This document shows positions 19,373 to 27,198 of a stretch of 34,756 bases of DNA, piece after piece (position 1 is the first letter of the stretch; every line of letters starts with the position of its first letter). The position numbers and the translations under genes are program-made. This stretch comes from an uncultured Mycoplasmatota bacterium (GTDB taxonomy: Bacteria; Bacillota_I; Bacilli_A; RF39; UBA660): contig CANPIX010000012.1 of NCBI GenBank assembly GCA_947574215.1, positions 1 through 34,756 of the forward strand, written 5' to 3'. The notes below the pieces were generated by a model. The model did not search any database and was not told the DNA's origin. It was given only the letters and a program-made list of their open reading frames with translations.

Positions 19373-20065
19373 CTATTCTGCTCCATCCTTTTTAAAAACT
19401 TGAACAATTGTTTTCCCAATAATATCCAAATCCTTTTTTAAATTAAAATGAATACTATAATCTTTTTCAAGCATTAATCTTTTTTGAAAGGTTGTGTTAC
19501 TTCTTCCACTCACTTGCCAAATTCCTGTTAATCCAGGTTTTGTGGAAGTGATGATTTTAAAATACTCTCCCATATCTTCTTTTTCATAAGGTAAATAAGG
19601 GCGATTGCCTACCAAACTCATATTTCCCAATAAAACATTTATAAACTGAGGAACTTCATCTAAAGAAGTTTTTCGTAAAAAACGCCCCACTTTTGTAATT
19701 CTAGGATCATTTTTTACTTTTTTATTAATGTAATATTCATTACGAAAGGAAGGATTTGTACGCATTAATTCAATCAAAACTTCATCCGCATTCGGAACCA
19801 TAGTTCTAAACTTATACATAAAGAACAACTTACCATTCTTTCCTATTCTTTGTTGTTTATAAAAAATACTATGATAGTCTCTATTGTAAATAGAGACTGC
19901 TTTTATTATAAAAGCAATAGGAACCATCAAAAGAATACCAAATAACCCAAATAGAATATCAAATCCACGCTTTAATTTGACATAAATAATTTTATTGGTC
20001 ACGGTATCTACTTTTAAAGACTCACTCAACATCACACTATTCGTATTCATAACTTTCTCCTTCAA
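19373..20065 (-). CDS. Undecaprenyl-phosphate sugar-1-phosphate transferase (initiating glycosyltransferase)
   Basis: KRGFDILFGLFGIL, YKFRTM, LRKTSLDEVPQFINVLLGNMSLVGNRP, KPGLTGIWQVSGRS. Confidence 0.95.
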   Translation of the reverse strand: MKEKVMNTNSVMLSESLKVDTVTNKIIYVKLKRGFDILFGLFGILLMVPIAFIIKAVSIYNRDYHSIFYKQQRIGKNGKLFFMYKFRTMVPNADEVLIELMRTNPSFRNEYYINKKVKNDPRITKVGRFLRKTSLDEVPQFINVLLGNMSLVGNRPYLPYEKEDMGEYFKIITSTKPGLTGIWQVSGRSNTTFQKRLMLEKDYSIHFNLKKDLDIIGKTIVQVFKKDGAE

Positions 20066-20122
20066 ACAAATTTTTATCCCCTGTTAGCAACATTATAAAT
20101 CATTTTTTTAAAATTTGCCATT

Positions 20123-20150
20123 AGTATATCATAAAATTTACAAATGTCTA
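20123..20150 (-). promoter_or_regulatory. Candidate promoter of capsule operon
   Basis: Minus strand TAGACA-N16-TATACT with extended -10 TG. Confidence 0.5.
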
Positions 20151-20188
20151 CAAAAAATAAGCAAAACATGCTATTTTTAACTACCAAT

Positions 20189-20956
20189 TTATGGATGTCT
20201 CTTTTTTGAATTCGATTTTTTTCCCTTTTCTTTATTCTTTTCTTTTTTATAGTCTCTAATTGTTTTCATTATATCAAATTCTTTGGAATTTGCATTTTTA
20301 AGATCTGGAAATGCCTCTAATAATCTCTTAGGATATCTTCTAAATTTTTCAACCTTTTCTCTTATAATTTTTTCAAGCATACCTGGAAGTTTAGCCAATT
20401 TCTCATTTTTTAATTCCTCACATATAATAAGACGATTTCTAAGGTTGTATGCAATCATAAACGAATAAATAAAATCAGCAAGAAAAATAAATAATAAACC
20501 ATACGCGATTATTTTTATACCTAAGGGTGAAAAACAGTTTAATACTTTTGTAACAATTTCATTTCCTGTATAAATAATCACCAAAGATCCAAAACCAAAT
20601 AACAAAGAATTAAATAAGAAAATACGGCCATGAATATTAAATTTTTCGTCCGAATAATCCCACCATTTATTGTGAAAAATTTTCTCTAACACAAAACTTG
20701 TAATGTATTCAATCGCAGAAGTAAGAATAGCTCCTAACACAAAAACAATAACAGGATCTTCTTTGAATCTTAAAAGCAAAAACAAAATAAATAAACTTCC
20801 TACCCCATAAATCGGACAATACGGTCCACACAAAAATCCACGATTTACTAATTTTTTTTGCTTAATACTTGAACAAACAATTTCACAAATATAACCCGCA
20901 AAACTATACAGCATAAAAACTAAAAACAAATATGGAAAATCCATTTGCATATGCAT
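20189..20956 (-). CDS. Putative ABC-transporter type IV family membrane protein (PF06541-like)
   Basis: FMLYSFAGYICEIVCSSIKQKKLVNRGFLCGPYCPIYG...; start moved from 21067 to 20956 (MHMQMDF) because of GGTGAG RBS and overlap with the divergent gene. Confidence 0.75.
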   Translation of the reverse strand: MHMQMDFPYLFLVFMLYSFAGYICEIVCSSIKQKKLVNRGFLCGPYCPIYGVGSLFILFLLLRFKEDPVIVFVLGAILTSAIEYITSFVLEKIFHNKWWDYSDEKFNIHGRIFLFNSLLFGFGSLVIIYTGNEIVTKVLNCFSPLGIKIIAYGLLFIFLADFIYSFMIAYNLRNRLIICEELKNEKLAKLPGMLEKIIREKVEKFRRYPKRLLEAFPDLKNANSKEFDIMKTIRDYKKEKNKEKGKKSNSKKRHP

Positions 20957-21052
20957 CTCACCTATTTTTAGTATAACATGTATAAACTTTCTTGTAAATT
21001 GGCATAAAAAAATTACATGTACGTATACTTTAAGTAAGTTGGAGGGATTTAA

Positions 21053-21553
21053 ATGATAAATAAACAAGGGTTATGGTTCGTAACCTTATTCAGTTTAATA
21101 TTAGTATTAGGAATTTACTACGTTACGGTTAAAGACGACAAAAACATACTGGCAACAGCAGTAAGTGGATCAGAAAATAAGGAAGCCGAAGTTGTACAAA
21201 GCAATGAAAGCAGTATTTTGGTATCCCTTCGTGTAAAAGACGAAGAAGAAATGCTTCAAGAAATGGAAAGTTTACAAACAATACTTTTAGACAGCGAAGC
21301 AAGTTTACAAGAAAAAAATGACGCTTACAATTCATTACAAACTCTAAATGCAAACAAAGGACATGAAGAAAGTTTAGAAAAAAAAATAAAAGAGAAATTT
21401 AATTTAGAAAGTTTCATAAAAATTAAAAATGACCAAATAAGTATCACAATTGCTAGTAAAGAACATAATAATACATTAGCAAATAATATAATAAGAACTA
21501 TACAGGAAGAATTTGATACAAAAATGTATATTGTCGTAAAATTTCAAGGATAA
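21053..21553 (+). CDS. spoIIIAH: Stage III sporulation protein AH-like
   Basis: Short N-term, TM (LWFVTLFSLILVLGIYYVTV), acidic coiled segment, C-terminal ring-forming-like domain; GGAGG RBS; next to gerE. Confidence 0.75.
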   Translation: MINKQGLWFVTLFSLILVLGIYYVTVKDDKNILATAVSGSENKEAEVVQSNESSILVSLRVKDEEEMLQEMESLQTILLDSEASLQEKNDAYNSLQTLNANKGHEESLEKKIKEKFNLESFIKIKNDQISITIASKEHNNTLANNIIRTIQEEFDTKMYIVVKFQG

Positions 21554-21579
21554 ACCCTAATTTCTAGGCATATTCTCTC

Positions 21580-21606
21580 ACTTAAATTTTTATACTTCAT
21601 AAAATA
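21580..21606 (+). promoter_or_regulatory. Candidate sigma-K promoter of gerE
   Basis: AC (21580-21581)-N16-CATAAAATA (21598-21606), matching sigma-K consensus AC-N16/17-CATAnnnTA. Confidence 0.6.
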
Positions 21607-21642
21607 CAATAGATTTAAGTATAAAAGAAAGTGAGGAGGCTC

Positions 21643-21849
21643 ATGAAAAAAAGCATTTTAACGTCAAGAGAACAAGAAGTTTTCGAATTGCTCGTTTTAA
21701 ATAAATCAACTAAAGAAATAGCAGAATTTTTGGGAATAAGTGAAAAAACCGTACGAAACCATATTTCCAACGCTATGCAAAAACTAGGAGTAAAAGGACG
21801 CGCACAAGCGGTAGTTGAATTAATAAAACTTGGAGAAATTACAATTTAA
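21643..21849 (+). CDS. gerE: LuxR-type transcriptional regulator GerE
   Basis: MKKSILTSREQEVFELLVLNKSTKEIAEFLGISEKTVRNHISNAMQKLGVKGRAQAVVELIKLGEITI, near-identical core to B. subtilis GerE; start corrected from GTG 21631, which overlaps the GAGGAGG RBS. Confidence 0.93.
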   Translation: MKKSILTSREQEVFELLVLNKSTKEIAEFLGISEKTVRNHISNAMQKLGVKGRAQAVVELIKLGEITI

Positions 21850-21859
21850 AAAGAAAAAT

Positions 21860-21890
21860 CATGCTCATCTTTAAAGATGAGATTTTTTTA
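21860..21890 (+). terminator. Intrinsic terminator after gerE
   Basis: CTCATCTTTAAAGATGAG then ATTTTTTT. Confidence 0.85.
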
Positions 21891-21943
21891 TTTTTTTGGT
21901 ATAAAACTCTATTAAAAAAATAAAATATATTAGGTGATTTATC

Positions 21944-22894
21944 ATGTTAAAAAAAGGGATTATTAAACGAATAACGATTTCTTCTTTAGCTCTTCTTATC
22001 TTACTTATTACCTATTTTTTTCCTACCAAAAATGAAACAGAATTTCCACAAACTTTAAGTTATAGTGATGTAAAAACAAGTGCAATCTATGTTCTGGATA
22101 AAAACCAATTTGTCAGTCGAATCAATATGAAAATAAATAATAGCGAAACAATAGAACAAGCGAAAGAAATCCTTAGCCTTTTAACAATTAAAAGTAAAGA
22201 AAGTGAATATTTACCTACTGATTTCTATGGTCTTTTACCGGTCGGAACAAATATCCTAGACATTTCTTTTGATAAAGGATTGTTAAAAGTAGATTTTTCA
22301 AAAGAATTGTTAAATACTACGAAAGAATTAGAACGAAAAATGATTGAAGCCATTGTATACTCATTATTGGAATTAAACGAAATTGAAAACATTTTAATTT
22401 TTGTTGAAGGAAATCAACTTCAAGAACTACCCTATAGTAAAGAAAAACTTCCACCTATATTGAATAAAGATTTTGGAATTAACAAAGTATACGATATTGA
22501 TAGCATCAAAAATACCACCAAAACAACAATATATTATGGTAGTAAACTAAATAATTATTTTTATTATGTCCCTGTTACTTATGTAGAAAACAATCCTCAA
22601 GAAAAAATAGAAGTTATTATAGAAAAGTTAAAAACATCTCCTTTGTATGAATCACAATTAATGAGCTACTTGCATGCAAATGCAGAAATGACAAATTACG
22701 AAATATTAGAGCAAGAAATTAAACTAAGTTTTAACAATTATCTCCTTGATGATTTAACAAATGGAAATATTTTAGAAGAAGTAAAATATACGATATTTTT
22801 GTCTATTAGAGACACATATGGCATAAGTAAAGTGGAATTTAAAGTAGAAAATGATAGTCAAAACGTAAATTTTGTTATAAATTCACTTGAATAA
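21944..22894 (+). CDS. gerM: GerM-like sporulation/germination protein, two GerMN domains
   Basis: N-terminal TM/signal; two repeats of GerMN type (LLPVGTNILDISFDKGLLKVDFSKEL; EKIEVIIEKLKTSP...). Confidence 0.8.
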   Translation: MLKKGIIKRITISSLALLILLITYFFPTKNETEFPQTLSYSDVKTSAIYVLDKNQFVSRINMKINNSETIEQAKEILSLLTIKSKESEYLPTDFYGLLPVGTNILDISFDKGLLKVDFSKELLNTTKELERKMIEAIVYSLLELNEIENILIFVEGNQLQELPYSKEKLPPILNKDFGINKVYDIDSIKNTTKTTIYYGSKLNNYFYYVPVTYVENNPQEKIEVIIEKLKTSPLYESQLMSYLHANAEMTNYEILEQEIKLSFNNYLLDDLTNGNILEEVKYTIFLSIRDTYGISKVEFKVENDSQNVNFVINSLE

Positions 22895-22915
22895 TACAAA
22901 ATAGTATTATATAAT
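22887..22915 (+). promoter_or_regulatory. Sigma-A promoter of tRNA-Arg
   Basis: TTGAAT-N17-TATAAT. Confidence 0.75.
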
Positions 22916-22937
22916 CAATATGTCCTAGCTTGAGAAT

Positions 22938-23014
22938 GTCCCGGTAGCTCAGCTGGATAGAGCATACGCCTTCTAAGCGTACGGTCATGTGTTCGAATCA
23001 CATCCGGGACACCA
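22938..23014 (+). tRNA. tRNA-Arg (anticodon TCT), CCA encoded
   Basis: GTCCCGG..GCTCAGCTGGATAGAGC..TACGC CTTCTAA GCGTA..ATGTG TTCGAAT CACAT CCGGGAC A CCA cloverleaf. Confidence 0.97.
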
Positions 23015-23050
23015 GATTGATACCAAACTCGAACTTCGAGTTAAAATAGC

Positions 23051-23077
23051 AAACGGCTTGTCAAAAAGTCGTTTTTA
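23051..23077 (+). terminator. Probable terminator of tRNA-Arg
   Basis: AAACGGCTT...AAGTCGTTTTT hairpin. Confidence 0.6.
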
Positions 23078-23086
23078 TGTTATTAT
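23058..23086 (+). promoter_or_regulatory. Sigma-A promoter of putative antisense antitoxin RNA
   Basis: TTGTCA-N17-TATTAT. Confidence 0.6.
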
Positions 23087-23092
23087 GAATAT

Positions 23093-23205
23093 GTCAAGGG
23101 AACTTGCATAAAATAAAAAGGAACATTCAATATGCCGATGTTGAGTGTTGCCATTTAATTAGGTACCACCTAAATCATTGGATGAGTTAGGTGGATTTCT
23201 TTTAT
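23093..23205 (+). ncRNA. Putative type I antitoxin RNA
   Basis: Follows promoter at 23058-23086; CAAG-GGAA-CTTG tetraloop hairpin; 9-bp hairpin AACATTCAA/TTGAGTGTT with a G.U pair favouring plus-strand RNA; ends at terminator CCACCTAA/TTAGGTGG-ATTTCTTTT. Confidence 0.55.
23166..23205. terminator. Terminator of plus-strand RNA, possibly bidirectional
   Basis: CCACCTAA (23166-23173)/TTAGGTGG (23187-23194) followed by ATTTCTTTT on plus strand. Confidence 0.65.
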
Positions 23206-23285
23206 ATTAGAGTTATAAATAACAATAATAGTAAAAGGAAGATAATAATTACTAGAGCAAAGATTAGCAAATCTTTATTGTTCAT
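23202..23285 (-). CDS. Putative 27-aa hydrophobic toxin peptide
   Basis: ATG..TAA reading MNNKDLLIFALVIIIFLLLLLLFITLI; GAAGG SD-like; own sigma-A promoter. Confidence 0.55.
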   Translation of the reverse strand: MNNKDLLIFALVIIIFLLLLLLFITLI

Positions 23286-23343
23286 TGTATCGCCTTCTTT
23301 ATGAAGTTTGGCTCCACCCAACTTATTAAATATTCCTAAAACG

Positions 23344-23372
23344 ATTGTAGCAAACATTAGTTTTGTTAACAA
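23344..23372 (-). promoter_or_regulatory. Sigma-A promoter of putative toxin mRNA
   Basis: Minus strand TTGTTA-N17-TACAAT. Confidence 0.6.
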
Positions 23373-23429
23373 GAATTTTTTATTAAATTTTGATAATTTG
23401 ATAAAACATTATTTTTCTAAAAACGAAAA

Positions 23430-23459
23430 AAATAAAGCACTTTTTTAAGCACTTTATTT
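23430..23459 (-). terminator. Intrinsic terminator overlapping rpmF stop
   Basis: Minus strand AAATAAAGTGCTT-aaaa-AAGTGCTTTATTT with T-run; 13-bp stem including two G.U pairs. Confidence 0.85.
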
Positions 23460-23669
23460 TTCTTCAACTTTAATTACTTCTTTATTTTTGTAATTACCAC
23501 ACTTAGTACAAGCACGATGTGGACGAATTGCTGCCCCACATTTACTACATTTTTCTATAGCTCCTACTTCTTTTTTCAAGTGTGTACGACGCATTCTCTT
23601 TTTTGTTTTACTAGTTCTTCTAAAGGGAACAGCAAACCTTTGAATGTCTAATTGTAACATAGTCTTCAT
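23454..23669 (-). CDS. rpmF: 50S ribosomal protein L32 with N-terminal Prp-like extension
   Basis: [21 protein letters not shown]...[18 protein letters not shown]; extension [12 protein letters not shown] precedes the canonical N-terminus. Confidence 0.95.
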   Translation of the reverse strand: MKTMLQLDIQRFAVPFRRTSKTKKRMRRTHLKKEVGAIEKCSKCGAAIRPHRACTKCGNYKNKEVIKVEEK

Positions 23670-24151
23670 TCCTTTCCTTTATCAAGTAGCTCTGTTAATT
23701 TTTCGAGCCTTGGATCTATTTTTTCTTTCTCATTTTGAGTCAGTTCCCAACCACATCCTTGTAATTTCAAATCATTTGAATTTACATTGGTGGCACGTAT
23801 AGGAATTTCCAATACAATATTTTCCCATAAAATCTCACTAATATCAAGAGTATTTTTACTTTTTTCATAAAAACCACCACAAGTTTCTTGTAAATTTTCG
23901 ATTTTTTCATCTAAGGAACAAAAAAATGGATACTCTATTGGATCTAAAGTGATGGCATCTTCTAATAAAAATATACCATTGACTTCTAAATTAAGTACTA
24001 AATTCTTTTCATAATCGTAATTAATAAAACCTTTTACATGCACATTTTTTAATGAAAGAATATTTGCACTTTTGTAAAGCTCTTTTTTTAAATCAATAGA
24101 GGCATCTATTTCTAAACCTATATTAGGAATTTTATTTAAATCAATAATCAC
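23666..24151 (-). CDS. yceD: YceD/DUF177 family protein
   Basis: Immediately upstream of and overlapping rpmF (ATGA); [36 protein letters not shown] start. Confidence 0.85.
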   Translation of the reverse strand: MIIDLNKIPNIGLEIDASIDLKKELYKSANILSLKNVHVKGFINYDYEKNLVLNLEVNGIFLLEDAITLDPIEYPFFCSLDEKIENLQETCGGFYEKSKNTLDISEILWENIVLEIPIRATNVNSNDLKLQGCGWELTQNEKEKIDPRLEKLTELLDKGKE

Positions 24152-24154
24152 TTT

Positions 24155-24190
24155 TTTTCACCTATACTAATTATACAATAAAATCTTTGA
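24155..24190 (-). promoter_or_regulatory. Sigma-A promoter of yceD-rpmF
   Basis: Minus strand TTGTAA-N17-TATAAT upstream of yceD start. Confidence 0.6.
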
Positions 24191-24253
24191 CCTTACAATC
24201 TTCTTTATTTTTTATGCATTATTATGTTAAACTATGACAAAAGGAGAATTTAT

Positions 24254-25366
24254 ATGGAGCGTATTGGTATTATTTGTGAATACAATCCTTTTCACAATGG
24301 ACATATGTATCATTTAGAAAAAATCAAAGAAATGTTTCCTGATTCCATTATTATTTTAGTGTTAAATGGATATTTTTTAGAGCGAGGAGAAGTTAGTATT
24401 TTAACAAAAGAAGAAAAAACAAAACTTGCCTTATTACATGGTATAGATATCGTTCTAGAACTTCCTGTACTCTTTGGCACTCAATCCGCCGACCATTTTG
24501 CAGAAGCTTCTCTTACTATCTTAAATCATTTTAAAATTAATAAGTTCATATTTGGCAGTGAATTAAATAATGTATGTGTATTAAAAGAAATAGTGAATAA
24601 AATTACCAGTCCTATTTATCAAGAAGAGGTAAAAAAGCTATTAAAAACCGGATTAAACTATCCAACGGCTTTATCAAAAGCAATTAGAACTGATGTCGAT
24701 TTTAATCATCCAAACGATTTACTAGCTATTTCCTACTTAAAAACGATAGAAGAAAAAAAATTTGCTATTACTCCTATATCAATAAAAAGAACAAGCAATT
24801 ATCACGATTTAGAAAGTAATAATAAAATTATTAGTGCCTCAAACATTAGAAATAAATATAAACAAAAAGAAAATATTGATACTTACTTACCAAAAGAAAG
24901 TAAACAGGCTCTCTTAACGTTCAACGAAACATTATATTTTCAATTATTAAAAACAAAAATACTTACGACACCCCATTTAGAACAATTCTTAACAGTAGAC
25001 GAAGGAATTGAAAAACGCCTTCAAAAAGGAATGGAAAAGAGTGTTAATTTAGAAGAATTTATAAAAAATGTAAAAACAAAAAGATACACATACAATAAAA
25101 TTAATCGTATGTGTATCCATATTCTATTGGGAATACGTAAAATAGAAAAGAATAACACTCTTTCTTATATCAAAATATTAGGGTTTAGTAAAAAAGGAAA
25201 AGAATATTTAAATTCTATCAATGAAAAACTAACTATCTCCACAAAAGTTGATAAGAATTCTTTACAATACCAAAGAGAACTTAAAGCTTCTCAAATTTTT
25301 GATATCCTAAACAATACAAATACTCATTTTTTTGAACTTCAAAATAAACCCATTACAAAAATGTAA
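24254..25366 (+). CDS. tmcAL: tRNA(Met) cytidine acetate ligase TmcAL (YlbM family)
   Basis: RIGIICEYNPFHNGHMYHLEKIKE nucleotidyltransferase motif, FGSELNN; start corrected to MERIG (AAGGAG RBS). Confidence 0.9.
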   Translation: MERIGIICEYNPFHNGHMYHLEKIKEMFPDSIIILVLNGYFLERGEVSILTKEEKTKLALLHGIDIVLELPVLFGTQSADHFAEASLTILNHFKINKFIFGSELNNVCVLKEIVNKITSPIYQEEVKKLLKTGLNYPTALSKAIRTDVDFNHPNDLLAISYLKTIEEKKFAITPISIKRTSNYHDLESNNKIISASNIRNKYKQKENIDTYLPKESKQALLTFNETLYFQLLKTKILTTPHLEQFLTVDEGIEKRLQKGMEKSVNLEEFIKNVKTKRYTYNKINRMCIHILLGIRKIEKNNTLSYIKILGFSKKGKEYLNSINEKLTISTKVDKNSLQYQRELKASQIFDILNNTNTHFFELQNKPITKM

Positions 25367-25368
25367 AT

Positions 25369-25962
25369 CTATTCTTTTTTAGCTAAATTTCTTCGAAATT
25401 CTATAGAAGTTAATCCTTCATAATTATTTTGTTCTTTTAATATAAAAGTTTTTAATTCATGCACCAATGGAAAATTTTTTAATATAGGCTTTTCTCCGTT
25501 TACTAAACATTTCTTCATATCATTTAAATACATATTATTCTCTTTCATTTCTTGAATATAAGTATCCATAGTAATTTCAATAAAAGCTTCTATAACGGAA
25601 AAATGAAATACATCATCCTGCCCCATTTCTTTATAAGTTAAAAGCAATTTTTCCAAACGACTCTTTATTTCTAAGTATTCTTCTAAGAGAATACTTTTTT
25701 CTTGTAAAGCAAACAAAAAACGATTGTGATGAGGTGAAAACTGATAAAATCTCGCAAAAAATTGTGATAATTCACTTAAATAAAATTTTAAATTTAAAAA
25801 ATAAATCTCTTTAGAAGTTAAAAAAATATTTTTCATAATTGCCCAATTTAGATACAATATTTTTTCATAAATTGTATTGTATACCTTTTTTGCATTTTCT
25901 AACTTTGCATTCTCTATTAAAAATTCTTCTTTATACTGATGAAATAATAATTCAAAATCCAT
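25369..25962 (-). CDS. Hypothetical protein
   Basis: Intact 197-aa ORF, helix-rich, no recognised family. Confidence 0.65.
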   Translation of the reverse strand: MDFELLFHQYKEEFLIENAKLENAKKVYNTIYEKILYLNWAIMKNIFLTSKEIYFLNLKFYLSELSQFFARFYQFSPHHNRFLFALQEKSILLEEYLEIKSRLEKLLLTYKEMGQDDVFHFSVIEAFIEITMDTYIQEMKENNMYLNDMKKCLVNGEKPILKNFPLVHELKTFILKEQNNYEGLTSIEFRRNLAKKE

Positions 25963-25966
25963 AAGA

Positions 25967-26308
25967 TCACTTAACCTTTACATAATTCAATTCGTTTTCT
26001 AATTCTTTTAACTCCTCAAGACAATAAAATTCTTTTTGAAACACTTCCTTTATAGTATTTCTATTTTTCAAACTATATTTTCGAGGTATAATACAAAAAT
26101 AATTATTTTTCTTAATTATTTTTATTTTTTCTTTTCTCAAATTTTGATAAATAATATTCGTACTGTTTTGATGTTCTTTCTCACTTCTTTTTGGAAATAG
26201 AATTTCATAAGTGAATGTCTCATTATTAAAAACAATTCTCAAGTCACTTCGAAAATATAATTTTTTTTCCTCTAATTCTTCTTTTAATTCTTCTAATACT
26301 TCTTTCAT
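25967..26308 (-). CDS. Hypothetical protein
   Basis: Intact 113-aa ORF, 4 nt upstream of 25369-25962; charged, no recognised family. Confidence 0.6.
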   Translation of the reverse strand: MKEVLEELKEELEEKKLYFRSDLRIVFNNETFTYEILFPKRSEKEHQNSTNIIYQNLRKEKIKIIKKNNYFCIIPRKYSLKNRNTIKEVFQKEFYCLEELKELENELNYVKVK

Positions 26309-26366
26309 AAGTCACCTCATAAATAATATCCTCTATAATAAAAGAAAATTTAAAAAATAACAAGTT

Positions 26367-27185
26367 CTATTTTTGACAAAAAGGACAATAATACGTACTT
26401 CGCCCATTTATTTTTTCATTCTCTATTTTAGTTCCACAAACTTTGCATTCTTCTCTTTCTCTTTTGTGTACCATTAATTCTTGTTGAAATCTTCCTGTAA
26501 CCCCTAAACTAGAAGTGTAACTTTTAATTGTCGTACCGCCTAATTTTATTGCTTTTTCAATTACAAGAAAAGAACACCGAACTATTTTTTCTGCTTCTTC
26601 TTTGGTAATTTCACTCCCCTTTTTCGTTGGATTCAACTTTGCTGCAAATAAAACTTCATTAGCGTAAATATTTCCTAAACCGCTAATAATGGTTTGATCA
26701 AGTAAAAGAGTTTTTATTGCAATAGTTTTGTTTTTGAATTTGTCTAAAAGATATTGAGCGTTTAATTCTTTTTCTCCTGGTTCATACCCTTGTTTTTTAA
26801 TAGATGGATTATTCACTAAATCTTCTTTTTTAATGAGTTCCATTCGTCCAAATTTTCTTGTATCGTGATAACGAAGATCAGTTTCATCTAAAAATGAAAA
26901 AACGACGTGTTCGTGTTTGACAATCTCTTCACTACTCTTTTTTAAAAAAAATTTTCCTTCCATACGTAAATGAGATAACAAATAATGATTTTCTAGTTCA
27001 AAAATTAACCATTTTCCTCTTCTTTTAATATCAATAAATTGATTCCCTTTTAGTACTTTTTTAAATTCTTCCCGATTCGAAACAATTATTTTTTCATACA
27101 ATATTTTAACTTCTTTAATTCTTTTATAAAGAATTTGTTTTTTTAAAGTATTTCGTACGGTTTCCACCTCTGCTATTTCTGGCAT
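26367..27185 (-). CDS. mutM: Formamidopyrimidine-DNA glycosylase (Fpg/MutM)
   Basis: MPEIAEVETVRNTL, GLGNIYANEVLFAAKLNP, zinc finger CKVCGTKI...YYCPFCQK. Confidence 0.95.
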   Translation of the reverse strand: MPEIAEVETVRNTLKKQILYKRIKEVKILYEKIIVSNREEFKKVLKGNQFIDIKRRGKWLIFELENHYLLSHLRMEGKFFLKKSSEEIVKHEHVVFSFLDETDLRYHDTRKFGRMELIKKEDLVNNPSIKKQGYEPGEKELNAQYLLDKFKNKTIAIKTLLLDQTIISGLGNIYANEVLFAAKLNPTKKGSEITKEEAEKIVRCSFLVIEKAIKLGGTTIKSYTSSLGVTGRFQQELMVHKREREECKVCGTKIENEKINGRSTYYCPFCQK

Positions 27186-27198
27186 AAATTCTCCTTTT

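Noticed and set aside
21129-21353. Minus-strand ORF antisense to spoIIIAH
   Set aside because: Shadow ORF without RBS; the SpoIIIAH frame is better supported.
23157-23175. T-box-like GGTGGTACC on the minus strand at 23161-23170
   Set aside because: Lacks specifier stem, downstream aminoacyl-tRNA synthetase gene and correct terminator order; better explained by the terminator/antiterminator repeats of the plus-strand RNA.
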